Part shown: piece by piece, positions 23,529-30,625 of the stretch | How the letters are laid out: each line of letters opens with the position of its first letter | How positions within the stretch are numbered: the stretch's first letter is position 1 | Assembly (NCBI GenBank): GCA_900543025.1 | Contig: UQPP01000013.1 | Span: 1-46,358, forward strand | DNA: 46,358 bases | DNA from: an uncultured Collinsella sp. | GTDB taxonomy: Bacteria > Actinomycetota > Coriobacteriia > Coriobacteriales > Coriobacteriaceae | Direction: 5' to 3' | Notes under the pieces: model-generated | The model's input: the letters and a program-made list of their open reading frames with translations, nothing else | Told to the model about the DNA's origin: nothing | The model's database searches: none | Made by a program: the position numbers and the translations under genes

Positions 23529-23993
23529 ATGTCGAGGGCGGTGCAGGCCCCCGGCCAGATGGTGCTCGATCTGTTCCCAGAGGATAAGCCCAAAACAAAG
23601 AGCCCGCTTGAGAGCTGCATCGAATGGCTCGTTGAAGGGCATGGGTGCGACGAGGGCCGGATAAAGACGCTTGCTGCCGAGCTGTTCGGGAAGTTCGGGG
23701 AGGTAGAAGGATGGGACAGGACGAGGTGCCTCGGGTACTTCTACGGCTCGGACGGCCACGAGGTGCCAAGGCTCAAAGCCTGTCCGCCCTCGATCATGGG
23801 CATGTTCGATCCGTCAATCGACTACCACACGCTGTGGGACAGATGCTGGGCCGCACGTTGGGTACCGCTTTGCGAAGCGCTTGAGGTTAAGGAGTGGCAC
23901 TACAACTACCGCAGCCCATACACCGGAGCACCGGTCTGGGTCTGGTACATCGACAACCGAGGGTGCGAGGTCAAGCGACCCTACGACGGATGA
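23529..23993 (+). CDS. Hypothetical phage protein (154 aa)
   Basis: A Trp/Tyr- and Cys-rich soluble protein, three bases after the preceding gene. It contains WDRTRCLGYFYGSDGHEVP and a Trp-rich end. No family recognised. Confidence 0.72.
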   Translation: MSRAVQAPGQMVLDLFPEDKPKTKSPLESCIEWLVEGHGCDEGRIKTLAAELFGKFGEVEGWDRTRCLGYFYGSDGHEVPRLKACPPSIMGMFDPSIDYHTLWDRCWAARWVPLCEALEVKEWHYNYRSPYTGAPVWVWYIDNRGCEVKRPYDG

Positions 23994-24040
23994 ATCTCGC
24001 GTGCGTTGTAGGCTCGCCGTATCGAACGGAGGCGGCGGGC

Positions 24041-24238
24041 ATGGGACACAGCAGGCACCACAGACGCAGACAGACCAAGCGCAAGCGCCGCATGTGCACG
24101 CAGAAGGTGGCGTTCCACAGCGAGCTTGCGGCCATGAAGGTAGGGGCACGGTACGGGCAGGACTGGTACCGCTGCCCCTACTGCCATGCGTGGCACCTCA
24201 CGAGCAAGAACACGCAGCCGGGAGAGCGTCATGGATAA
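24041..24238 (+). CDS. Small basic zinc-finger-like protein
   Basis: 65 aa with a very basic N-terminus (RHHRRRQTKRKRR) and CPYC...H late, suggesting a half zinc ribbon. ATG 24041 has GGAGG eight bases upstream; ATG 23990, which overlaps the previous stop, is an alternative adding 17 residues. Confidence 0.62.
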   Translation: MGHSRHHRRRQTKRKRRMCTQKVAFHSELAAMKVGARYGQDWYRCPYCHAWHLTSKNTQPGERHG

Positions 24239-24377
24239 CGAGCAGAGGACGCGCGAGCAGCTGGCCAAGCACGCCCAGAGGATGCGGCGCATAGGCTGCA
24301 CCTTGGGCGAGATAGCGCGGGCGCTTGAGATCACCATCCACGAGACCAAGAGGCTGCTGAAGGAGGCGGCACAATGA
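24231..24377 (+). CDS. 48-aa helix-turn-helix microprotein
   Basis: The C-terminal part (RRIGCTLGEIARALEITIHE) looks like a resolvase/sigma-type HTH. The start overlaps the preceding gene by eight bases, and the end overlaps the HNH gene (ATGA). Possibly a late-gene regulator; inferred from position. Confidence 0.62.
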   Translation: MDNEQRTREQLAKHAQRMRRIGCTLGEIARALEITIHETKRLLKEAAQ

Positions 24378-24763
24378 GCCGCATGCGCACGTACTGCCCG
24401 CACTGCGGGCGCATAGTCCCGGCGGGCCAGCGCTGCGCATGCAGGCCGCGACCCAAGCGCAATCCGACACAAGGCGACAAGGCAAGAGCCGAGCGAGAGC
24501 CGTGGAGAAGGAATTACTCAAGCGCCGAGTACCAAGCCGCGAGGCAGCAGGCGATAGCGAGAACCAAGGGCAGGTGCACCGACTGCGGCAGGGTGTGCGC
24601 ATGGCACGACGGCAGGCGGTGGAGGACTGCGGGCATGGGAGGAGAGGTCGACCACATCGTGCCGCTGTGCAAGGGAGGCACGAACGACCCGGCAAACCTG
24701 GCCCTGCGCTGCAAGAGCTGCCACGGCCTGAAGGACGCCAAGCTCAGGCGCAAGACCCCCTAA
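24374..24763 (+). CDS. HNH endonuclease of the packaging module
   Basis: 129 aa: a zinc ribbon at the N-terminus (CPHCG, CAC), then CTDCG, GGEVDHIVPLCKGGTNDPANL and CKSCH, the complete HNH motif. In HK97-like cos phages such a gene precedes terminase and helps cos cleavage. Here a three-gene cassette separates it from terS. Confidence 0.9.
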   Translation: MSRMRTYCPHCGRIVPAGQRCACRPRPKRNPTQGDKARAEREPWRRNYSSAEYQAARQQAIARTKGRCTDCGRVCAWHDGRRWRTAGMGGEVDHIVPLCKGGTNDPANLALRCKSCHGLKDAKLRRKTP

Positions 24764-24909
24764 CCCCTTGGAAAACCCGAAACGCCTCCTCATACCCCGC
24801 GCGCCACTGCCAGACGCGTATCGCCACGAAATTGGAGGTTCGGGGGGTCTGGGAGAGGGCGCAACGCTAAGACGCCAAAAAACGCAACGCTAAATCTCAC
24901 ACGCGCGAT
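24764..24909. other. Noncoding gap, candidate cos/packaging region
   Basis: No credible gene. It holds two direct copies of CGCAACGCTAA (24860-24870 and 24883-24893) and AATCTCAC at 24893-24900, a motif seen again before the portal and capsid genes. Its position after the packaging HNH gene is where cos sites often lie. No end sequence is available to prove it. Confidence 0.3.
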
Positions 24910-24943
24910 AGCCTCCTTTCACCCGTCTGGAAGGAGGCTTTTT
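24910..24943 (+). terminator. Terminator-like hairpin covering a ribosome-binding site
   Basis: A 9-bp stem AGCCTCCTT / AAGGAGGCT with a 12-nt loop is followed by TTTTT directly before the ATG at 24944. The 3' arm contains the Shine-Dalgarno AAGGAGG, so the fold would both end transcripts and hide the ribosome site. Confidence 0.7.
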
Positions 24944-25450
24944 ATGCGAAAAACCGAGCTGAAAATCGAGGAAATCCCGATTGACGAGCTGGTTCCCTAC
25001 GAAAACAACGCCAAGAAGCACACGCGAGAGCAGATCGACGCGGTAGAGGCCTCAATCAAGGAGTTCGGCTTCAGGAACCCCGTGATCGTGTGGCGCAACG
25101 CCGACGGACGCCCCGAGGTGGTGGCCGGGCACGCCAGAGTGACCGCAGCCAAGAACATCGGCATGCAGAAGGTTCCATGCGTCTCTTGCGACGACCTCAC
25201 GGACGCCCAGCGCCGCGCCCTCACGCTGGTGGACAACCAAACCACCATGATGACCGGATGGGACTTCGACACGCTCAACTACGAGCTTGACACGCTGTGC
25301 GGGGAGTTCGACATGAGCGACTTCGGCTTCGACACGACCGGTGCGGCGGACATCGACAATCTCTTTACCGAGGAGGGCGAGCCGAAGGACGATTCGCCAG
25401 CGCCGAAAACAGCCACATGCCCGAACTGCGGTGAGACGTTTGAGCTATGA
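24944..25450 (+). CDS. ParB/sulfiredoxin-fold protein with C-terminal zinc ribbon
   Basis: 168 aa. The ParB-N domain (about 8-100) has LVPYENNAKKH, IKEFGFRNPVIV and the nucleotide-binding GHARVTAAK. The C-terminus ends in a CPNCG ribbon half-site. In phages this domain often stands before, or fused to, DNA methyltransferases and may guide DNA-modifying enzymes. Here it directly precedes the DpdA-like gene, which suggests a partner role in DNA modification (inference). The ATG is immediately after a terminator-like hairpin. ATGA overlap with the next ORF. Confidence 0.85.
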   Translation: MRKTELKIEEIPIDELVPYENNAKKHTREQIDAVEASIKEFGFRNPVIVWRNADGRPEVVAGHARVTAAKNIGMQKVPCVSCDDLTDAQRRALTLVDNQTTMMTGWDFDTLNYELDTLCGEFDMSDFGFDTTGAADIDNLFTEEGEPKDDSPAPKTATCPNCGETFEL

Positions 25451-25704
25451 GGCTGTACATCGCCGGAACGAACGGCCTCGGCAACTATCTGGAACGCGCC
25501 CTGTTCCAAAACGCTGCGGGGGGGGGCGTCGATGAAATGAGGCTTTATCTTGCCGCCACCCACGGCCCCGGAGGCCGCTATCTGCAAGGAGAACTGTTTT
25601 GCGACTCTACCAAGCCGGGACGTTCACTCGACCGTACATCTTCCAAAACGCTAACGGGGGGGGGCGCTCCAAGGAGGGTTGGCCGGAAGGTGCAACATCC
25701 TTGA
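25447..25704 (+). CDS. Leader ORF with two tandem MRLY modules
   Basis: 85 aa, starting in an ATGA overlap with the ParB-like gene. It encodes module 1 (MRLYIAGTNGLGNYLERALF, then QNAAGGG), reads through nine G, and enters module 2 (MRLYLAATHGPGGRYLQGEL) in frame from Met at 25537. It then runs out of frame across the third module and ends in Arg-rich sequence. Both modules copy the N-terminal strand of the following TGT-like enzyme. It could be a decayed duplication, a separate peptide, or an alternative leader fused to the enzyme when the second G-tract has eight G. Confidence 0.5.
   Translation: MRLYIAGTNGLGNYLERALFQNAAGGGVDEMRLYLAATHGPGGRYLQGELFCDSTKPGRSLDRTSSKTLTGGGAPRRVGRKVQHP
25518..25526 (+). 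repeat. Homopolymer G9, first tract
   Basis: Nine G in the sequence context CCAAAACGCTGC-G9-CG, nearly identical to that of the second tract. At nine G it keeps modules 1 and 2 in one frame; other lengths end module 1 within a few codons. Confidence 0.9.
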
Positions 25705-26371
25705 GAGCTACTACTACGTGGCGGACTGGCAGACGCGCAACATCCACCGCTTCAAGCGCTTCCTGCTCGATTCCGGAGCGTTCACCGCGCTCTACGGGGC
25801 TGGGATGGAGGCGAAGGCCCTTCCGGCCTACGTTGACAGGTACATCCGGTACATCTGCGAGAACAACGTCCAAGACTTCTTCGAGATGGACGTGGACTCG
25901 GTTGTTGGCTACAAGCGCGTGCTTGAGTTCCGGCGCGAGATCGAGGCGCAGACGGGGCGCAGGTGCATCCCGGTCTGGCACCTAGAGCGCGGCAAGAGGG
26001 CCTTTCAGGAGATGTGCACGGAGTACCCGTATGTCGCTATCGGCGGGATCGCGACCAAGGACGGCAGGAAGAGGCTCAAGCCGTATCTCAGGTGGTTCAC
26101 GAGGGAGGCGCACAGGCTTGGGGCAAAGGTTCACGGGCTCGGATACACCGAGCTGAAAACGCTCCCATCCGTTGGCTTCGATTCCGTTGACTCCACGGCG
26201 TGGCTCTACGGAAACCGAGGCGGATACATCTACACGTTCGACGGCGTTGCCATCTGCAAGGTCAACGCACCAAAGGGCCACCGGCTCAAAACGCGGGAGG
26301 CCGTCATCCATAACTTCACCGAATGGCTCCGATACGCGGAGTACTTGGAAGCAAACGACAAGGAGTGGTAA
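25599..26371 (+). CDS. TGT/DpdA-like 7-deazaguanine transglycosylase (frame interrupted at G9)
   Basis: Predicted to exchange guanine for a 7-deazaguanine base, probably in phage DNA. The start is a TTG at 25599 with AAGGAG seven bases upstream, giving LRLYQAGTFTRPYIFQNAN. A -1 step in the nine-G run (25656-25664) then enters the body frame (codon phase of 25679), which runs to 26371. The body holds TGT landmarks: LLDSGAFTALYG (Asp base), VAIGGIAT, HGLGY and GFDSVDS (nucleophile-type Asp). There is no C-terminal zinc site of tRNA-type TGT. The TTG at 25679 is one base from AAGGAGG, too close for a good start. Next to a YhhQ transporter gene. A tRNA target or a dead copy remains possible. Confidence 0.72.
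25656..25664 (+). repeat. Homopolymer G9, second tract, frame switch of the DpdA-like gene
   Basis: Nine G after CCAAAACGCTAAC. With nine G neither upstream leader is in frame with the enzyme body. Ten G would join module 3; eight G would join modules 1-2. It also fits a G-GGG-GGG slippery site for -1 ribosomal frameshifting from module 3. Confidence 0.85.
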
Positions 26372-26373
26372 GC

Positions 26374-26991
26374 ATGACCAAGAGTAAGTTCCTTTTCTAT
26401 GCGGCAGCGACGTACTGCGTTCTGCTGATCGCAAACAACACCATCGCTGGGAAGACGTTTGACGTGTTCGGCTTCAGCTGGTCGAGCGCGTTCGTTACGT
26501 TCCCGGTCGTGTACATCCTCAACGACGTGTTCACCGAGGTCTACGGTTTCAAGACCGCGCGCAAGGTCGTTTTCATGGGCTTTATCCTGAACCTCGCAGC
26601 CGTGCTGGTGTACCAGATCGCGATCATCGTTCCCGGTTCCGCGCACTTCACCGCGCAGCCCGCGTTCGAGGCGGTGTTCTCAACGACTCCGCGAGCGCTT
26701 GCGGCAAGCTTCGGCGGCTACCTCGTTGGCTCCACGCTCAACGCCAAGATCATGCAAGTCATGCACGACCGTCACGGAGAGAGGCACCTTATGGCGCGCT
26801 GCGTGGTCTCCACGCTCTTTGGCGAGCTGAGCGATGCCGCCGTTTTCAACTTCGGAATGTTCCTCGGCGTGATGCCGGCTCAGGTAATTCTGGCGACGGT
26901 CGTATCCTTCGGCCTCGCAAAGGTCGCCTACGAGGCCGTCATGTTCCCCGTGACCAAGGTTGTTATCGGAAAGGTCAAGCAGCTTGATTAA
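26374..26991 (+). CDS. yhhQ: YhhQ-family (VUT) queuosine-precursor transporter
   Basis: 205 aa, about six membrane segments, with the family signature NDVFTEVYGFKTARK and GELSDAAVFNFG. E. coli YhhQ imports preQ0/preQ1, the 7-deazaguanine precursors of queuosine. AAGGAG lies eight bases before ATG 26374, two bases after the DpdA-like stop, so both are one unit. No folE, queD, queE or queC is visible in the window, so the phage seems to salvage rather than make the base. A transporter gene beside a transglycosylase gene strongly suggests shared function. Confidence 0.88.
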   Translation: MTKSKFLFYAAATYCVLLIANNTIAGKTFDVFGFSWSSAFVTFPVVYILNDVFTEVYGFKTARKVVFMGFILNLAAVLVYQIAIIVPGSAHFTAQPAFEAVFSTTPRALAASFGGYLVGSTLNAKIMQVMHDRHGERHLMARCVVSTLFGELSDAAVFNFGMFLGVMPAQVILATVVSFGLAKVAYEAVMFPVTKVVIGKVKQLD

Positions 26992-27283
26992 GCGGTGCGA
27001 GATATGCGGGCGGGAGTTCAAGGCCCAGCGAAGCACGGCGCGGTACTGCTCCGCCACGTGCCGCTCGCGCGCGGCCAGAGGCTACGCCTACACGGGCGAG
27101 CTTCAGGCTCCCGCCCCGTCCGCATCAATGACCGATGACGAGGTGCTTGAGGTCTTGCAGCGCGCCCACGTGGCGGCGAGCGACCTTTCCCGCGCCTCCA
27201 TGCTCACGTCATCGCCCCTGTGCCTGAAGCTGCGCAGGGTCGCGAAGAAGATCGAGGACGCACTGAGGGGTGAGGGCCTGTGA
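26984..27283 (+). CDS. Zinc-finger protein upstream of terminase
   Basis: 99 aa. The N-terminus has CEICGREF and RYCSATCRSRAARG, a treble-clef type zinc knuckle common in small phage proteins near terminase. The TTG at 26984 overlaps the yhhQ end and has GGAAAGG nine bases upstream; a TTG at 26960 is possible. The C-terminal half is helical and acidic. GTGA overlap with terS. Confidence 0.7.
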   Translation: MIKRCEICGREFKAQRSTARYCSATCRSRAARGYAYTGELQAPAPSASMTDDEVLEVLQRAHVAASDLSRASMLTSSPLCLKLRRVAKKIEDALRGEGL

Positions 27284-27828
27284 AGGGCGCGAAGCCGAAG
27301 CACAACGCCATACGCCGGGGCCTCTCGGACTCCTACGGCCTCGCCGTGCGCGAGGGTTCCTCGGGCGTGCTCATGCCGCAGGACATAGCCGAAGACCCCG
27401 TGCAGAGCGAGATATGGGCGTGGCTCGCGCCGCCCGTGAACAGCTTCACGGAGCAGGACATCCCGACGCTGCGGCTCCTGACCTACTGGCACGCCGTGGC
27501 GCGTCAGGCCGAGCAGGCCATCCACTCCGAGGACGGCAAGATAGCCATATTCGACAAGATAGGCGTCAAGCCCTTCAAGACCAAGGACGGGAACGAGATA
27601 CCGCTGGTGCGAAAGAACCCGGCGCTCACCATCCTCAAGGAGGCGAGCGCAGAGATTCGCGCGCTGTCCGACATGCTGGGCCTATCGCCCTTGGCGAGAT
27701 CGCGCATCGGCCTCATGGACGCCACGGCGACCAAGACGGCGGCGGACACCGCCGCCATGTTCAAGAGCATCGACGCGGCCTACGAGCTGCCGGAATCCGA
27801 GGTGGTGATAGAGGATGCGGAGGACTGA
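27280..27828 (+). CDS. terS: Terminase small subunit (P27 family)
   Basis: Recognises phage DNA for packaging. The 182-aa protein starts with the basic P27-type sequence KGAKPKHNAIRRG and includes LTYWHAVARQAEQAI and LGLSPLARSRIGL. It overlaps the preceding gene (GTGA) and lies just before the large subunit. Confidence 0.88.
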   Translation: MKGAKPKHNAIRRGLSDSYGLAVREGSSGVLMPQDIAEDPVQSEIWAWLAPPVNSFTEQDIPTLRLLTYWHAVARQAEQAIHSEDGKIAIFDKIGVKPFKTKDGNEIPLVRKNPALTILKEASAEIRALSDMLGLSPLARSRIGLMDATATKTAADTAAMFKSIDAAYELPESEVVIEDAED

Positions 27829-27856
27829 GACCTCGTACTCGCGCGAGGGTCTGATA

Positions 27857-29284
27857 ATGGCGCGCGACTACGAGAAGTGCCTCTCCTCCATGTGCCACCA
27901 CGTCTCGAACGACAGCTACTACGGCAAGCCATTCCTTCTCGAACCCTTCCAGCGCGAGAACATTTGGAAGCCGATATTCGCAACGGGGAGCATGGAGGGC
28001 GGGCGGTTCAAGCGCCGCTTCCGCCGCGTGATAATCGGCCTACCTTCCGGCTACGGCAAGACCGAGCTTGCCGCAGCGACCGTTCTCACCGTAGCGACGA
28101 TGGAGGTCATCCACAACGGGCAGTACGGCGTGGTCGCAAGCTCCAAGGATCAGGTGCGCAACATCTTCGAGAAGATCGCCACCATGATAAAGCTCAACGA
28201 CACGTGGAAGAGCCAGTGGGACATCGGCAAGGACGTCATCACCCACAACGAGACCGGCGCGAAGATCATGGTGCTTCCCAACAAGCCGGACGCCCTTGAG
28301 TCTTGGCACTTCAACGTGCTCATCTTTGACGAGCTGCACGTCTACAAGGACAGCAAGGTGTGGGACGCCGGCCTCAAGGGCCAGAAGGTGCTCTGGAACC
28401 CGCTCTCAATCGGCATCACCACCGCAGGCGACGCGCGCGAGGGCTTCCTTTGGGACACCTTGCAGAAGGCCGACGACGACCCCGGCATGTACCTCTACTG
28501 GCTGGGCCTCGATGACGGCGCGGACATCGACAAGCGCGAGAGCTGGGAACCGCTCATGTGCGCCTCTTGGGTCACGTGGGAGAGCATCCAAGACCAGCGC
28601 GGCATGGCCACGTCCAAGAGGTCGTTCGAGCGCTACACCGCCAACCGCTTCCCGTCCGACAGGGACGCGTACTCGTGCTTCACCACGGCGCAGCTCGACC
28701 GATGCGAGCGCGGGCCGAACAAGCTCGACTTCGACAGTCCGTTCACCATCGGCATCGACGGCGCTACGGCCGGAGACTCCTACGCCATCGTTGCCTATCA
28801 GGAGCGCAAGAACAAGCGCGGAACCATGGTCGGCTACACGAAAAGCTGGATATTCGACACGCCGGACGAGGACACCGGGCACTACCCGCTCAACCAGATC
28901 ATGGAGCTTGTGGCGGGCGTGTGCCAAGAGCACTACCCGGAGGTCGTTGGCATCGACCCCAACCGCATGATTGTCATGAGCAGCCAGCTCAACGACGTGT
29001 ACGGAATCGAGACCGTGTCCTTCGCCCAGAACAACGCCACCATGTGCCAAGCGACCTCGATCGTGATGAACCTCGTGAAGGACAGGCGGCTCAAGCTCAA
29101 GGGCGAGAGGAAGCTTCGGCAGCACTTGGAGAACACCGTTGAGGAGGAGCGCGAGCCATACGGCACGCGCTTCGGCAAGGACTCTCGCAAATCCAAGATA
29201 GACGGCGCTATCGCCTTGGCTATAGCCGCGCTCGCCTACAACAAGCTCGTGTCGGGAAGCGAGGACGCCCCGGAAATCTACTAA
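27857..29284 (+). CDS. terL: Terminase large subunit
   Basis: A packaging motor and nuclease. With ATG 27857 (GAGGG upstream) it has 475 aa; ATG 27815 adds 14 residues. ATPase: Walker A-like GLPSGYGKT (61-69) and Walker B VLIFDELH (Asp158/Glu159). Nuclease: acidic residues in IGIDGATAGDS, GIDPN and KIDGAIALAIA. It belongs to the Terminase_1-type branch of cos and headful siphoviruses. Confidence 0.95.
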   Translation: MARDYEKCLSSMCHHVSNDSYYGKPFLLEPFQRENIWKPIFATGSMEGGRFKRRFRRVIIGLPSGYGKTELAAATVLTVATMEVIHNGQYGVVASSKDQVRNIFEKIATMIKLNDTWKSQWDIGKDVITHNETGAKIMVLPNKPDALESWHFNVLIFDELHVYKDSKVWDAGLKGQKVLWNPLSIGITTAGDAREGFLWDTLQKADDDPGMYLYWLGLDDGADIDKRESWEPLMCASWVTWESIQDQRGMATSKRSFERYTANRFPSDRDAYSCFTTAQLDRCERGPNKLDFDSPFTIGIDGATAGDSYAIVAYQERKNKRGTMVGYTKSWIFDTPDEDTGHYPLNQIMELVAGVCQEHYPEVVGIDPNRMIVMSSQLNDVYGIETVSFAQNNATMCQATSIVMNLVKDRRLKLKGERKLRQHLENTVEEEREPYGTRFGKDSRKSKIDGAIALAIAALAYNKLVSGSEDAPEIY

Positions 29285-29326
29285 TCTCACGCCGCCCGTA
29301 CCATGCCGCCAGAAGAAAGGGGCAGC

Positions 29327-30625
29327 ATGGGACGTTTCTACGACATGTTCTACAAGCGCGGCGAGGAGCCGGAGCTTTCCGACGTTGTTCGCGTCAACCT
29401 ACCGCCGGGCTTCGCGCCCACGCCTGCGGGTTACGGCGCGCTTATGTCCATCGACTACGCGGCATGCGAGCAGACCAAGGCGCGCTCAATGGCGTCGCTT
29501 CCGTTCAGCGTGGTCAACCACCGGCGCAGCGGATCGGAGCGCCTGACCAACCACCCGCTCGCGAAGCTCCTCAACGGAATGGCCAACGAGGAGATGACCG
29601 CCCCGGCGCTCATGGCGTGGACGGTGCTGCGCCGTGACACGTTCGGCAACGCCTACTGGTTCATCGAGTGGAACCGTGGGCGCGTCGAGGCCATCTGGCC
29701 CATCACCGCGACCGTTCAGCACAACTACGACCGCGACGCGCCGAATGGCTACCGCACCACCTACACCGTAGCGCCGGGCGATGACCACGTGCCCGCAGGG
29801 ACGTACTTCAACCACGAGGTCGTCAACATCTGCACGCACGTGACCAAGGACGGCATCAAGGGCAAGTCGCTCGCGAAGCTGGCAGCCGAGGAGATCGGCC
29901 TGAGCCTCGACCTTGAGCGCTTCTACCGCTCGATGCTCCGCAACGGGAATCACCATCTGGGCCACGTCGAGCTACCAGCCGGGAACGTCATCAACGACGA
30001 GAAGAAGCTGAGCGCCCTGCGCACGGCCATCGACATGAAAAGCGGCATCACCGAGGCGGGGCGCGCGCCCATCTTCGGCTACGGGGCTAAGTGGGTCGCC
30101 GACCAGCAGACCATGAAGGACGCGTCGGTCATCGAGCAGCAGAAGTGGGTGCTGCATCAGGTGTGCCGCGCCTGCAACGTTCCCCCTTGGAAGGTCTACG
30201 ACGGAGACCAGACGACCTACGCCGGCGGGCAGCAGTCCAACATCGACTACGTGACTGACACCATAGTGCCCGACGTGCGGTGCATCGAGATCGCGCTTCA
30301 GCCGGTTCTCGCGTCCTGCGGGCTTCCGAACGCGCAGGCCAAGTTCCGCGTTCAGGGCCTCATGCGCGGAGACGACGCCACCCGCACCCAGTACTACCGC
30401 GAGATGGGCTATCTGGGCGCGATCACGCGCGAGGACGTCCGCGACCTTGAGGACTTCGACCCGCTTGAGGGCATCGGCCTGCCGCTGTTCCCGCTCAACT
30501 ACGGAACCGTCAACCCCGACGGAACCGTGAACGTTTTCAACTCCACCAACGCAGAGAAACCGACGGAGCCCGGAGACGGGAGCCAGACGGGAGTAGGAGG
30601 CACAAGTGTTCCAAATCAAGAATGA
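29327..30625 (+). CDS. HK97-type portal protein
   Basis: Forms the dodecameric DNA channel at the capsid vertex. ATG 29327 follows AAAGGGG and gives 432 aa; ATG 29303 adds eight residues. Family features include NHPLAKLLNGMANEEMTAPA, GNAYWFIEW and VCRACNVPPWKVYD, the usual portal core. It overlaps the protease gene by 20 bases, typical of portal-protease-capsid operons. Confidence 0.93.
   Translation: MGRFYDMFYKRGEEPELSDVVRVNLPPGFAPTPAGYGALMSIDYAACEQTKARSMASLPFSVVNHRRSGSERLTNHPLAKLLNGMANEEMTAPALMAWTVLRRDTFGNAYWFIEWNRGRVEAIWPITATVQHNYDRDAPNGYRTTYTVAPGDDHVPAGTYFNHEVVNICTHVTKDGIKGKSLAKLAAEEIGLSLDLERFYRSMLRNGNHHLGHVELPAGNVINDEKKLSALRTAIDMKSGITEAGRAPIFGYGAKWVADQQTMKDASVIEQQKWVLHQVCRACNVPPWKVYDGDQTTYAGGQQSNIDYVTDTIVPDVRCIEIALQPVLASCGLPNAQAKFRVQGLMRGDDATRTQYYREMGYLGAITREDVRDLEDFDPLEGIGLPLFPLNYGTVNPDGTVNVFNSTNAEKPTEPGDGSQTGVGGTSVPNQE

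Noticed and set aside
25500..25670. Repeated CCAAAACGCT...G9 segments as a CRISPR array
   Set aside because: Only two copies, inside coding modules of unequal spacing, and no cas genes.
25679..26371. Independent start of the DpdA-like protein at TTG 25679
   Set aside because: AAGGAGG ends only one base before the TTG, and the fold's first strand (RLYxAGT) would be missing; fusion across the G-run is more likely.
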